Source of the DNA: Streptomyces tibetensis
GTDB taxonomy: Bacteria > Actinomycetota > Actinomycetes > Streptomycetales > Streptomycetaceae
Length of the DNA: 64,000 bases
Assembly: GCF_007655005.1 (NCBI RefSeq)
Contig: NZ_SZVW01000008.1
Span: 248,001-312,000 of the forward strand
Direction of reading: 5' to 3'
In this document: piece by piece, positions 33,416 through 42,130 of the stretch
Numbering within the stretch: the stretch's first letter is position 1
Layout: the number at the start of each line of letters is the position of its first letter
The notes under the pieces: model-generated
Told to the model about the DNA's origin: nothing
Databases searched by the model: none
Seen by the model: only the letters and a program-made list of their open reading frames with translations
Made by a program: the position numbers and the translations under genes

Positions 33416-35232
33416 CACCGCGCCTGCGCGCCACGGCCCGGACCGCCGTCGCCGCCACGATCGCCGGCCGGCTGCTGCGGCACGCCGCGCCGGGCCTGCC
33501 GGACACGAGCGGTCCAGGCCGGGAAGCGGTGCGGTGCACCGTCGACTGGTCGGGGCCGGTCGGCGCGGACCTGCCGGACGAGCACGCCGTACAGGCCGCC
33601 TGCGGCCTCATGCAGGTCCACGGCCGGGCGACGGGCGGCCCGCTCCCGCTGGCCGTCGACTACGCCTCGGTGGTGGCGGGGGTGCTCGCCGCCCAGGGGG
33701 CGACCGCTCTCCACGTCGCGCGGGCCCGCGGCCTGGACCTGCGCGAGGTCCGGACCTCGGTGGCTCAGGGGGCGCTCCTGGCGGTCGGCCAGTACCTCGC
33801 CGCCGCGACGGCCCGCGACGACTCCTGTTCGCCCGAGCCGGGTTCGCCACACGCGCCGGTGGCGCCCCCCGACGTGCCGCAGCCAGGTGGCCTGGCGACC
33901 CTGGAGACGGCCGACGACGCCCGTGTCGAGGTCGAGACCCTCGACCCCCTGGCATGGCGGGACTTCTGGGCACGGCTCGGTGTGGCTCCCGCACTCGCCG
34001 GCCGCGGCTGGCTGCCCTTCGAGCAGCGGTTCGCAACCGCCGTCTGCCCGCTGCCCGAGGAACTGCGCCAGGCCGCCCTCCGCCGCACGATGGCGGAGCT
34101 GAGGGCCGCCGCGAACGACACCGGCGTCAGCCTCCTCGCCGTCGGCTCCGACCCGGCCCCCGCCGCCCGCCCGGCCCCCTGGAGTCTCACTCCAGGACCG
34201 GCACCGGTCCCCGAAGCCCGGGCGCACCCGGACACCGCCGTGCCCGGCCCACGCCCTGCTGTGCCGGTCCTGGGCGCCGTCCTGCCGCTTGCGGGTCTGC
34301 GGGTGGTGGAGTCGACCCGCAGGGTGCAGGGTCCGCTCGCCGGGCACGTCCTGCGGATGCTGGGTGCCGAGGTGGTCCGGATCGAACCGCCCGGCGGCGA
34401 CCCGATGCGCTGGCTCCCTCCGCTGGCGGGGGACTGCTCGGCCCGGTTCTCCGCTCTCAACGCGGGCAAGCCGGTGGTAGAGGCCGACCTCACCACCGCG
34501 CAGGGCCGGGACACGGTCCGCGCGCTGATCGCCGAGGCCGACGTCTTCCTGCACAACTGGGCCCCCGGAAAGGCCGCGCGGCTCGGCCTGGACGCGTGCG
34601 AACTGCTGCCCGGCCACCCCGCCCTGGTGTACGCCTGGGCGTCCGGCTTCGGGGACGCCTTCGGCGACCGGCCACCTCTGGGCACCGACTACCTCGCCCA
34701 GGTGCACGGCGGCCTCGCCGCTGCGGTACGGCCGGCCGACCAGCCCCCGGCCCCCTCCCTGATGACCCTCACCGACGTGCTCGGCGGGCTGGTGTGCGCC
34801 CAGGGGGTGCTGGCCGCGCTGGCGGCCCGGGAGACGACCGGCCGGGGCAGCCGTGTCGACTCCTCCCTGGTCTCCGCGGCCGCCCTCGTCCCCCGCCCCG
34901 CGCACCGGGCCCGCTGGACTGCGCTGGACCGGCCGGTGCGCACGGCGGACGGCCATCTGTGCCTCGGTTCCGCGGCCCGGGCGCACCCCCAGGCGGTGCT
35001 CCGCCTGCTGGACAGCGCCGGTCCCACGGCCACCGAAGACCTCGCGGCCCGCTTCGTCCGCCACACCACCGAGGAGTGGACGGCACGGCTGGCCGAGGCC
35101 GGTCTGACCGCGACCCCTGTTCTCACCGACCTGACGGCTCTGGCTCGTGACCCGGCCTTCCGGCGGGCCGTCGCACCACCTGATCCGGTCACCGGCCACG
35201 CCCGCCCGTACGCGCCCTGGGAGTTCGCATGA
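33412..35232 (+). CDS. Family III CoA-transferase (CaiB/BaiF-like), unusual N-terminal extension
   Basis: A 606-residue protein. The C-terminal half (from about residue 280) is a formyl-CoA/carnitine CoA-transferase: LAGLRVVESTRRVQGPLAGHVLRMLGAEVVRIEPPGGDPMR in its start region, LNAGKPVVEADL, HNWAPGKAARLGLD, SGFG, and the nucleophilic Asp in PLGTDYLAQVHGGLAA. The N-terminal part resembles a second, degraded or shortened CoA-transferase half with a Pro/Ala-rich linker around residues 230-280. It may exchange CoA between acyl groups produced by the two neighbouring ligases. The start is GTG overlapping the methyltransferase stop. I am sure of the family but not the substrate. Confidence 0.82.
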   Translation: MTPRLRATARTAVAATIAGRLLRHAAPGLPDTSGPGREAVRCTVDWSGPVGADLPDEHAVQAACGLMQVHGRATGGPLPLAVDYASVVAGVLAAQGATALHVARARGLDLREVRTSVAQGALLAVGQYLAAATARDDSCSPEPGSPHAPVAPPDVPQPGGLATLETADDARVEVETLDPLAWRDFWARLGVAPALAGRGWLPFEQRFATAVCPLPEELRQAALRRTMAELRAAANDTGVSLLAVGSDPAPAARPAPWSLTPGPAPVPEARAHPDTAVPGPRPAVPVLGAVLPLAGLRVVESTRRVQGPLAGHVLRMLGAEVVRIEPPGGDPMRWLPPLAGDCSARFSALNAGKPVVEADLTTAQGRDTVRALIAEADVFLHNWAPGKAARLGLDACELLPGHPALVYAWASGFGDAFGDRPPLGTDYLAQVHGGLAAAVRPADQPPAPSLMTLTDVLGGLVCAQGVLAALAARETTGRGSRVDSSLVSAAALVPRPAHRARWTALDRPVRTADGHLCLGSAARAHPQAVLRLLDSAGPTATEDLAARFVRHTTEEWTARLAEAGLTATPVLTDLTALARDPAFRRAVAPPDPVTGHARPYAPWEFA

Positions 35233-36911
35233 CAGCCGCCCCCGCGACCCGGCACGGTACCGTCCCGCTCGCGGGCCGGGGCGGGCAACCGGTGTGGATC
35301 TCACGTGCCGGAGTGTCCTTCCCGGATCTGGTGCCCCGCGTCCAGCGACGTGCCTGGGTGACGGCGGGCCTGTGCCCGGACACCGACCTCTACGCACTGT
35401 TCGCCGCCCGGGTCCGCGAACACCCGGACCGCGAGGCGCTGGTGGACGACGCCGGAGTGCTGCCCTACGCGGCGCTGGACGCCGAAGTGCGCCGGATCGC
35501 CGCCCTGTTCGTCCAGGCGGGACTGGGTGACGGGGACGTGGTGGCACTCCTGCTGCCCAACGGCCGCGACGCCGTGGCCGCGGAACTCGCCGTCTACGCG
35601 ATCGGCTCGGTGGCCCTCCCGATCCCTCCGGGCGGCGATGACCGGGACGTCCGTGCGCTGCTCACCCGCTCGCGTGCCCGCGGCGCCGTCTTCGTATCGG
35701 CCCGCCGCGCACAGGCCGTCGCGGATCTCCCGCACCTGCGTACCGTGTTCGCCCCCGGCCCGGGCGACGGACGCACACACGGGCTGCACGCTCCGCGCAC
35801 CCCGGCCCGGCACTCCTGGCGGCCACGGCGGGGCGAACCGTACGGACCCGCCCGCATCCTGGTGTCGTCCGGTTCCGAAGCCGAGCCGAAGATGGTCGCC
35901 TACAGCCATCACGCCCTGGCAGGCGGCCGTGCGCGGTACGTCCGGAGCCTGCACCCCGACGCCACGGTGCCGCCCCGCCACCTCGTCCTCGTCCCGCTGG
36001 CCTCCTCATACGGATCCCTCGGCACGCCGGTCACCCTCGCCACCCTCGGCGGCACACTCATCGTGCAGTCGGACTTCGACCCGGCCGGAGCGCTGCGGAT
36101 GGTCGCCGAGCATCGTCCCACCCACCTCTTCGCGGTGCCCACCATGCTCCGGCGCATCGCCGACCTCCCGGCGCGGCCGGAGGAGGACACCTCGTCGTTG
36201 CGTGCCGTCGTCTCCAGTGGCGCCACTCTGCCGGCGGCCACCGCACAGGCATGCCGCGAACGGTTCGGCCGACCGGTGGTGACCGTCTACGGCTCGTCGG
36301 ACGGCGTGAACTGCCACACGGCCGGAGAAGACCACTCGCCGGGCGACAGCGTCGGCACCCCGGACCCCGCGGTGGCCCGCATCCGGATCACCGGACCCGA
36401 CGGCACGCCGCTCCCCACCGGGCGGACCGGTCAGATCGAGGCCCTGGGCCCCATGACACCCCTGTGCTACGTCAACGCGCCCGAACTGGACGCCCGCTAC
36501 CGCACCCCCGACGGCTGGGTGCGCACGGGCGACCTAGGCCGACTGGACGAACGCGGAAGGCTGCAGGTCCTGGGCCGGCTCAAACGCATCGCCGTGCGCG
36601 GCGGTCTCAACATCAGCCTCGCCGAGGTCGAACGCGAACTGGGCACCCACCCAGCGGTGGCCGAGGCGGTCTGCGTCCCGGTGCCCGACCCGGACCTCGG
36701 GGAACGACTGTGCGCCTGCATCCGCCCGGTCCCGGGCACACCCTTTCCCACGCTGTCCGACCTCACGACCCACCTGGGGGACCGCGGCCTGGCCCGCCGG
36801 AAACACCCTGAACGTCTCCTGATCCTGCACGAGATGCCCCTCGGCCCCATGGGAAAGGTCTGCTACCGCACCCTGATGTCCCGAGCGACCAGGGGCCCCG
36901 CTCGGCCATGA
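35229..36911 (+). CDS. AMP-binding acyl-CoA ligase-type enzyme (second), altered P-loop
   Basis: A 560-residue class I adenylate-forming enzyme. Seen: N-terminal FAARVREHPDREALVDD, the A3/P-loop as VSSGSEAEPKMVAYSHH in place of the usual TSGTTGxPKGV-, A5 VTVYGSSDG, A7 GWVRTGDLGRLDERGRL, A8 GRLKRIAVRGGLNISLAEVE and A10 PMGKVCYRTL. The catalytic Lys and hinge are thus present but the glycine-rich loop is atypical, as in some ligases for unusual acids. It may activate a carboxylic acid used together with the other ligase. It overlaps the CoA-transferase gene by 4 bp and ends the rightward operon. Confidence 0.84.
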   Translation: MTAAPATRHGTVPLAGRGGQPVWISRAGVSFPDLVPRVQRRAWVTAGLCPDTDLYALFAARVREHPDREALVDDAGVLPYAALDAEVRRIAALFVQAGLGDGDVVALLLPNGRDAVAAELAVYAIGSVALPIPPGGDDRDVRALLTRSRARGAVFVSARRAQAVADLPHLRTVFAPGPGDGRTHGLHAPRTPARHSWRPRRGEPYGPARILVSSGSEAEPKMVAYSHHALAGGRARYVRSLHPDATVPPRHLVLVPLASSYGSLGTPVTLATLGGTLIVQSDFDPAGALRMVAEHRPTHLFAVPTMLRRIADLPARPEEDTSSLRAVVSSGATLPAATAQACRERFGRPVVTVYGSSDGVNCHTAGEDHSPGDSVGTPDPAVARIRITGPDGTPLPTGRTGQIEALGPMTPLCYVNAPELDARYRTPDGWVRTGDLGRLDERGRLQVLGRLKRIAVRGGLNISLAEVERELGTHPAVAEAVCVPVPDPDLGERLCACIRPVPGTPFPTLSDLTTHLGDRGLARRKHPERLLILHEMPLGPMGKVCYRTLMSRATRGPARP

Positions 36912-37068
36912 CCACAGGGAGCTCGCGAGGCCGAGGAGAGCTGTTCGACCACATCCGCAGCTCAGCAACGACCTGCTCGTAACGGGGACTGGCTTACGCT
37001 CCCAACCTTCTCTGCCACTGCGGTCCCCTGAGCCGGCCACAGGTCGTCGCCCCCGGCGATGCGGCTGC
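36912..37068. other. Intergenic stretch after the ligase operon
   Basis: About 150 bp; no terminator hairpin or promoter stands out. Confidence 0.4.
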
Positions 37069-37485
37069 GTGACCGGGAAGCGAACAGCTCGCTTTCACAC
37101 CGCGGGCGGCTGCACCCACGCTTACCGGCGGCGCGGCTGGGAGTGGGACGTCGGCATCCACTGCGTGGGACAGCTGAGGGAGATAGAGCCGGTCCGCGTG
37201 CTTTTGGATGATCTGACCGGCGCCACGCTGCAATGGGCCCCGCAGGGGGGCCCGTACGACGAGTACGGCTTGGCGGGGCGGGGGTACCAGGCGCCGGTCG
37301 GCTTCTCGGCCTACCAGGCCGGTCTGATCGCGCGCTTGCTGGCCGAACAGGCGGGCGGCGAGGCGCTGTTCGAGCTGGTCGGGCGGTGCCGTCCGCGCTC
37401 GGACCGCAGCGGGGCTGGTGCAGAGCGCGAGTTCCCCTTCTGGTCCACTGCCTCAGCTTCGCGGTGCGCCCGAGCCGGTCCATAA
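37069..37485 (+). CDS. Possible small protein of unknown function, maybe partial
   Basis: A 138-codon frame from GTG at 37069 with protein-like content in its first 108 codons (GWEWDVGIHCVGQLREIE, VLLDDLTGATLQWAP, GFSAYQAGLIARLLAEQ). After that it turns to shuffled, polar, low-complexity sequence that looks out of frame, so the real gene may have been truncated or frameshifted near 37395. I see no motif and no clear RBS. It could be a small DNA-flanking remnant of a longer gene. Confidence 0.4.
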   Translation: MTGKRTARFHTAGGCTHAYRRRGWEWDVGIHCVGQLREIEPVRVLLDDLTGATLQWAPQGGPYDEYGLAGRGYQAPVGFSAYQAGLIARLLAEQAGGEALFELVGRCRPRSDRSGAGAEREFPFWSTASASRCARAGP

Positions 37486-37732
37486 CGGGCGATCGTAGCG
37501 GCGGAGAGGATCCGAAATGCGAACTCCTCACCATTTACCGCGACATACCCACGGCGACACCAGCCTGACCGAGCCCCTTCCGGCGTCACCACTGGGGCTT
37601 CGCGCGCTTCACTACTCCTCAACTTCCCTTCCCTGTAGGCACCGTTGCCCGACAGAAAGACTCGTGTTCCACTGATTGTTTTCTGGCGCAACGGTCACCG
37701 GTCATCCGCTCCTGGGGCGGGAGAGCTCTTCC
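37486..37732. other. Intergenic stretch before the NTPase gene
   Basis: About 250 bp with lower GC content than its surroundings. I found no gene or palindrome. It presumably carries the promoter of the NTPase/solute-binding gene pair. Confidence 0.45.
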
Positions 37733-39901
37733 ATGGGGGGTTCCGTGGGTGAAGACCTGGGGTTCGAGGAACTCCTGGACGACGAGGAGGGGTTCTTCGC
37801 GCACCTGTTCGCGCGGTCGCCGAAGGGAGCCGGCCGGGATCCCCTGTACGGCCCCGACCTTCCCGTGGTGCTGGTCACCGGCGGCCCCGGGATGGGCAAG
37901 GGGCGGCTGCTGCGCGTGGTGCGGGACCGTTTCGCCCCCAAGGTGCCGGTGATCCATCTGGACTGCGCCTCCCCGATACACGCGGACCGGGCCCGGCCGG
38001 AGCAGGGCGCCCGCTCGGACGTCACCGAGGCTCTCTTCGAGATCGCCCGGCGGCTGTGCACCTGGCGCGGAACAGGCGGCTCGTTCGCCTTCCCGCGGCT
38101 CTTCGCGGGCCTCGCGATGATCGCCACCAACGTCACGGCGGGCACCCCTGCGGCGATCGCGACGGAGGTCCAGCGGTACGAGGAACTGCCCCAGCGGGGG
38201 CGCCTCCACAGCCTGGGCACGGGCGACTTCTGGCGGGGCGTGCTCCGCGGCACCATCCGCAACCTGCTGACGACCCTGACCGGGCAGATGCTCAGCCCCT
38301 ACCCGGCGGCCGCGGGCACCGCGCTGCTGGACGCCCTCTTCGAGAACCTGGCGCCCCGGGGCAGAGCGGAACTGGAACGGATCTACGGCGCGTATCCCAG
38401 TGCGGGTGGTCAGCGCGAGCACGGGCTGCTCGATCTCGCCATCGACTTCAAGCAGGGCGGCGAGGACCGCAAGCTCGCGGAGAACTTCCTTTTCCGGGCC
38501 CTGCGCGAGGACCTCGAGGCGTCGTACACCGGGGCGTTCGGCTGGCTGAGCCGGGTCGGCCGTCCCGGGCTGCTGCTGGACCACGCCGAGACGCCACTGG
38601 GGGAGCGGCTGCTGAGCGCCGTACTCATCGACCGCCGGAACGGCCAATACGACCGCGTGGTGATCGTGGGCACGGCGCGCCGGGAGGACGGCGGCGCCTT
38701 CCTGCACGGTGGCCTGCCTGCCCGGGTTCCCCCGGCGGAGTTCCGGCCCGCCGACGGCGGCCCTCCTGCGTGGTCCCGCTCCACGCCGCCGGGAAGGGAC
38801 GGGGCACCGCTGGCCGAGGGGGTGCTCCTGCTGCGCATGCCCCTGCTCACCGACGACCAACTCACCAGAGAGACCCAGCGAAGACAGCAACGCGGGGAAC
38901 CGGAGGGCGGCGCCAACCGCCGTCGTATCGATGCCGCCGTGGCCCGGCTCAGCGGCGGACGGCCGCACACGGTGATCCGGCTGGCCACCGCTGCCGCCGC
39001 CTTCCGCATGCCGGCCGACGCCAACGACCGGGACCTCCTGGACGCCCCGTTCCAGTTCCCCGGAGGCGCCCCCGAGCGGCCGGTGGCGGACGTACTGCTG
39101 AAGGAACTGGTCCTGGACCAGTTGCCGGTGCGGCTGCCGGACGTACACCACGACCAGTGGCTCGATCTGCTCACCCACCTGGCGGTGGCACACGACGAGG
39201 AGTGCGCGGACGTCCTGCTCCGCCACCATCAGGAGGGCCGCGTCCATTACTTGACGGCACATCAGGTCCTGCGGCATCTCACTGACACCGGATGGCCAAG
39301 CTGCGAACGGCACTTCATCGGGGACTTCGGACTGCGCCAGCTGCTGTTGCACCGGCTGTACGGCCTCAGCCCCGACGGCGCCGCCTGGTACGCCGATCAC
39401 CACCTGCTGCGCGACTACTACACAAGCCGTACGGCCGAGGATGCGCCGGACGGCGGGGCGTTCCGCTCGGTCACGGCGCACCGGATGAACCACCACCTGG
39501 TCTCCGGCGGCGTGGACGACGTGGTCCGCCATCTGACCGCCACCCTGCCCGGCCGCCCCCAGGAGTGGTCCGCGGAGCTGCTGGAGATCGCCCAGGCGCC
39601 GTATCCGCGGGGGGCGGACACCCGGCGGAAACGCGCCCAGGGCCTGGTGCCGGTGGACGGACCCGCGCTGCGCCGCACCGTCGACCAGCTGCTGCACACG
39701 GTGTGGCTGTGTGAGGAGCGGACCAGATCGACCGGCGAGACGGCCGAAACCCTGTCCACGCTGCTGACACGCCTCGTGGGCATGGACTTCGACGGTGCCG
39801 GACAACTCGACCCGACCGCCACGGAGTGGAAAGCCCTGGCGGCGAACGAGCAACCGCTGCTGCGCTGCACGTGTACCCCACGGCTCGGGCAAGGGAGGTA
39901 A
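37733..39901 (+). CDS. Large P-loop NTPase of unknown function
   Basis: A 722-residue protein with a Walker A motif GGPGMGKGRLLR near residue 48 and a Walker B-like VVIVGT strand with preceding hydrophobic run. Further on there is a long helical C-terminal part without a recognised domain, containing HLAVAHDEECADVLLRHHQE. The layout (P-loop ATPase plus helical region, no HNH or nuclease motif) resembles STAND/AAA-like signalling ATPases but I cannot place it in a named family. The ATG at 37733 has GGGAGAG seven bases upstream; the longer frame lacks an RBS. It is followed 5 bp later by the solute-binding-like protein gene whose RBS lies in the end of this gene, so the two are an operon. Confidence 0.75.
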   Translation: MGGSVGEDLGFEELLDDEEGFFAHLFARSPKGAGRDPLYGPDLPVVLVTGGPGMGKGRLLRVVRDRFAPKVPVIHLDCASPIHADRARPEQGARSDVTEALFEIARRLCTWRGTGGSFAFPRLFAGLAMIATNVTAGTPAAIATEVQRYEELPQRGRLHSLGTGDFWRGVLRGTIRNLLTTLTGQMLSPYPAAAGTALLDALFENLAPRGRAELERIYGAYPSAGGQREHGLLDLAIDFKQGGEDRKLAENFLFRALREDLEASYTGAFGWLSRVGRPGLLLDHAETPLGERLLSAVLIDRRNGQYDRVVIVGTARREDGGAFLHGGLPARVPPAEFRPADGGPPAWSRSTPPGRDGAPLAEGVLLLRMPLLTDDQLTRETQRRQQRGEPEGGANRRRIDAAVARLSGGRPHTVIRLATAAAAFRMPADANDRDLLDAPFQFPGGAPERPVADVLLKELVLDQLPVRLPDVHHDQWLDLLTHLAVAHDEECADVLLRHHQEGRVHYLTAHQVLRHLTDTGWPSCERHFIGDFGLRQLLLHRLYGLSPDGAAWYADHHLLRDYYTSRTAEDAPDGGAFRSVTAHRMNHHLVSGGVDDVVRHLTATLPGRPQEWSAELLEIAQAPYPRGADTRRKRAQGLVPVDGPALRRTVDQLLHTVWLCEERTRSTGETAETLSTLLTRLVGMDFDGAGQLDPTATEWKALAANEQPLLRCTCTPRLGQGR

Positions 39902-39906
39902 CGGGG

Positions 39907-41526
39907 ATGCCCAGATGGAAGAAGATCCTCATCGCGGTGCTGGGCCTGGTACTGATCGTGGTGCTCGGCTTCACCGCCTGCGAACTCTCCCAACGGGAGG
40001 ACACCTGCGCCGACGGCGTCGTACGGACCGGCGGCGAGTGCGTAGGCGTCAACAGCGGGGGCTACGACTTCGGCACTCCCGAGATCAAGGACGTGGCCCG
40101 GGCCATCGCCCAGGAAAACAAGAGGATCGACGGCCAGCCCCACGTCACGGTGGCGATGATGCTGCCGCTCCAGTCGGACAAAGCGGCGCTGCGCCGGCAG
40201 ATGCGCAGCGACCTCCAAGGCGCGTATCTGGGGCAGCGGCAGGCCAACGAGGGAGAGGGGGAACCGCCGAAGATCCGGCTGGTACTGGCCAACCCCGGGC
40301 GCAACTACGAGCAGCAGAAGAAGGTCGTGGACACCCTGGTGCGGATGGCCGACTCGCCGGAGGACCGGCTGCGCGCCGTGACGGGCTTCAACCTCAGCCT
40401 CGACACGACAGAGGCAGCCGTCAAACGCCTCGCAGAGCACAGGATCCCGGTGCTCGCCTCCCGGATCAGCGGGGACCGTATCGCCAACGAGGACACGGCG
40501 GACGGGATGGAGAAGGCGCGGTTCCCCGGCCTGGCCCGAATCATTCCCACCAACCACGACGCGGCCCAGGCGCTGGCCAACTTCAACGGCGAACGAGGCC
40601 GGGAGAACCTCAAGACGGTACTGGTTTACGACAAGCGCGCCGACAGCTACAACGAGTCGCTGGCGAAGGCGTTCAGCGGGATCAGGGAGAAGGGCCCGGC
40701 CGGTCCCGCCCCGATGCCCTTCGAGTCCCCGGCGATCGACGAGCCGGGCTCGACCGGCAACCAGTTCACCCAGCTGGCCAACAACATCTGCGACTCCCAG
40801 GCCGACATCGTCTACTTCGCGGGACGCACGCTGCACCTGCGGATCTTCGCGCTCAAGCTCGCCCAGGTCGGTTGCGAGGACCGGCACTACACCATCGTCA
40901 GCGGTTCCGACGCCGCCTCGCTGCGGCAGGACATGTCGGAGAAGGACTGGGCACAGCTGCGCGGCGAGGACGGCCGGGCCAAGGTGACGGTGCAGTACGC
41001 CGCCCCCGCGCACCCGGACGCCTGGAGTGCCGAGCTGGCCCGCTGGAACAAGCAGTGGGACGCGGCCCACGACCGCGCACCCACCGCGCAGGAGCTCCCC
41101 CAGTACCTCACCGAGCCCAAGGCGGCCCTGGACACGCTGAAGAAGCGGATCGAGACCACGCGCAGCGAGGGGACGAGCCTCGGCTCCGCCCCGAACCTGG
41201 AGGACTCCCGGACGATGCTCGTGTACGACGGCCTCATCACCATCGGCAAGGCACTGCACCAGGTGCAGAGCGGCGGCGCCGAGGCGGTGCCCGCCCTTGA
41301 GGACGTCGGCCGGCAGTGGTCGCTGCTCCAGTCCCGCCACCGTGTGCAGGGCACAAGCGGCCTGATATGCCTGACCAGCGGCGGAAACGCATACGACAAG
41401 CCGGCCGCGGTCGTAAAGCTGGACCCGGGCCGGGAGGGCCCCGGCAAGCTGAAGTTCGTCGGCCTGGGCTGGCCCACCGGCAGGGAACAGCCGAAGAACT
41501 GCGTGATCCCCAGCAGCACTCCCTGA
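39907..41526 (+). CDS. Membrane-tethered ABC-type solute-binding-like protein
   Basis: A 539-residue protein with an N-terminal hydrophobic segment (KKILIAVLGLVLIVVLGFTAC, residues 5-25) followed by a Cys, likely a membrane anchor or lipoprotein signal, then a large extracytoplasmic domain like periplasmic-binding-protein type 1 folds: VTVAMMLPLQSD, IRLVLANPGRNYEQQKKVVDTL, VTGFNLSLDTTEAAVKRLAEHRIPVLASRISGDR and TVLVYDKRADSYNESLAKAF. No permease or ABC ATPase gene is near. With the coupled NTPase gene it may form a sensing pair in which the extracellular part senses a ligand; this is inference. Confidence 0.75.
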   Translation: MPRWKKILIAVLGLVLIVVLGFTACELSQREDTCADGVVRTGGECVGVNSGGYDFGTPEIKDVARAIAQENKRIDGQPHVTVAMMLPLQSDKAALRRQMRSDLQGAYLGQRQANEGEGEPPKIRLVLANPGRNYEQQKKVVDTLVRMADSPEDRLRAVTGFNLSLDTTEAAVKRLAEHRIPVLASRISGDRIANEDTADGMEKARFPGLARIIPTNHDAAQALANFNGERGRENLKTVLVYDKRADSYNESLAKAFSGIREKGPAGPAPMPFESPAIDEPGSTGNQFTQLANNICDSQADIVYFAGRTLHLRIFALKLAQVGCEDRHYTIVSGSDAASLRQDMSEKDWAQLRGEDGRAKVTVQYAAPAHPDAWSAELARWNKQWDAAHDRAPTAQELPQYLTEPKAALDTLKKRIETTRSEGTSLGSAPNLEDSRTMLVYDGLITIGKALHQVQSGGAEAVPALEDVGRQWSLLQSRHRVQGTSGLICLTSGGNAYDKPAAVVKLDPGREGPGKLKFVGLGWPTGREQPKNCVIPSSTP

Positions 41527-41689
41527 CAGGTGTTCCGCAACTGCTGGTCCTGCGTGAACGGCACGGCGAAGGCCCCGACCACTGGGCCTCTTCTCACGTG
41601 AGGTTGCCGGTCGCAGGGTTGGTGTGAACCCTTGGTCGTGTACTCGCGCTGCTCGTGGGTGCTTGTCCGCCGGCACAATCGTCTGTCAG
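41527..41689. other. Intergenic stretch before IS debris
   Basis: No gene or structural element recognised. Confidence 0.4.
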
Positions 41690-42130
41690 CGGGCGATCTG
41701 TTGGTCAGCACGACCAGGACTCAGAGCGTGTCGCGTAACGAGCTGACATGCGCAGCTGGGGGAGGACACGACAGTTCTTCAGGTGGGCGAAGGCCTGCTC
41801 GCACGCCGCCCGCTCGGCGGCGACCAGATCGCTCGCCTTCTTGTTCGCCCTGGTCAAGGGCTTGTTCCGGGCGGCCTTGAAGCCGGTGACACCACCGGGT
41901 CGTCAGGGATGGTGTCCAGGCCGATGAACCCGAGATCGCCGACCGCGCCGAGGCCGGCCTCGCGCAGCTGGACGACAGCCGTGCCGGGTGCCCCGCGAAG
42001 CCGGTCCTCGACCTCGACCTCGTGGTGTCCGAGGAGGCTGTCATGCCCGAGGTGATCTCCCGTCTCGCTGGAGAGGGCTACCGACACGAAGGCGATCCGG
42101 GGATTCGGGACGGCAGGCTTGGCAGGTCCC
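41690..42130 (-). pseudogene. Decayed IS5-type DDE transposase, C-terminal part
   Basis: On the minus strand the frame pieces read GFKAARNKPLTRANKKASDL, VAAERAACEQAFAHLKN, then VLVVLTN, matching the C-terminal end of IS5/IS112-like DDE transposases of Streptomyces, including the last catalytic Glu (ER/E-A-FAHLK). A piece upstream, GDLGFIGLD and VEVEDRLRGAPGTAVVQ, belongs to the same protein. The pieces lie in different frames and the usual QQIAR end is broken, so the gene is frameshifted and dead. No terminal inverted repeats could be found by eye. Confidence 0.7.

Noticed and set aside
33040..35547. An 835-codon open frame on the minus strand
   Set aside because: Antisense to the CoA-transferase and methyltransferase genes; composition is repetitive and it lacks a start with RBS or a family motif.
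37619..39892. A 757-codon minus-strand frame opposite the NTPase gene
   Set aside because: The plus-strand protein has a Walker A motif and an operon partner; the antisense frame shows only Gly/Arg/Val-rich sequence.
41690..42130. An active insertion sequence
   Set aside because: The transposase pieces are in different frames with stops, and no terminal inverted repeats or target duplication were found.
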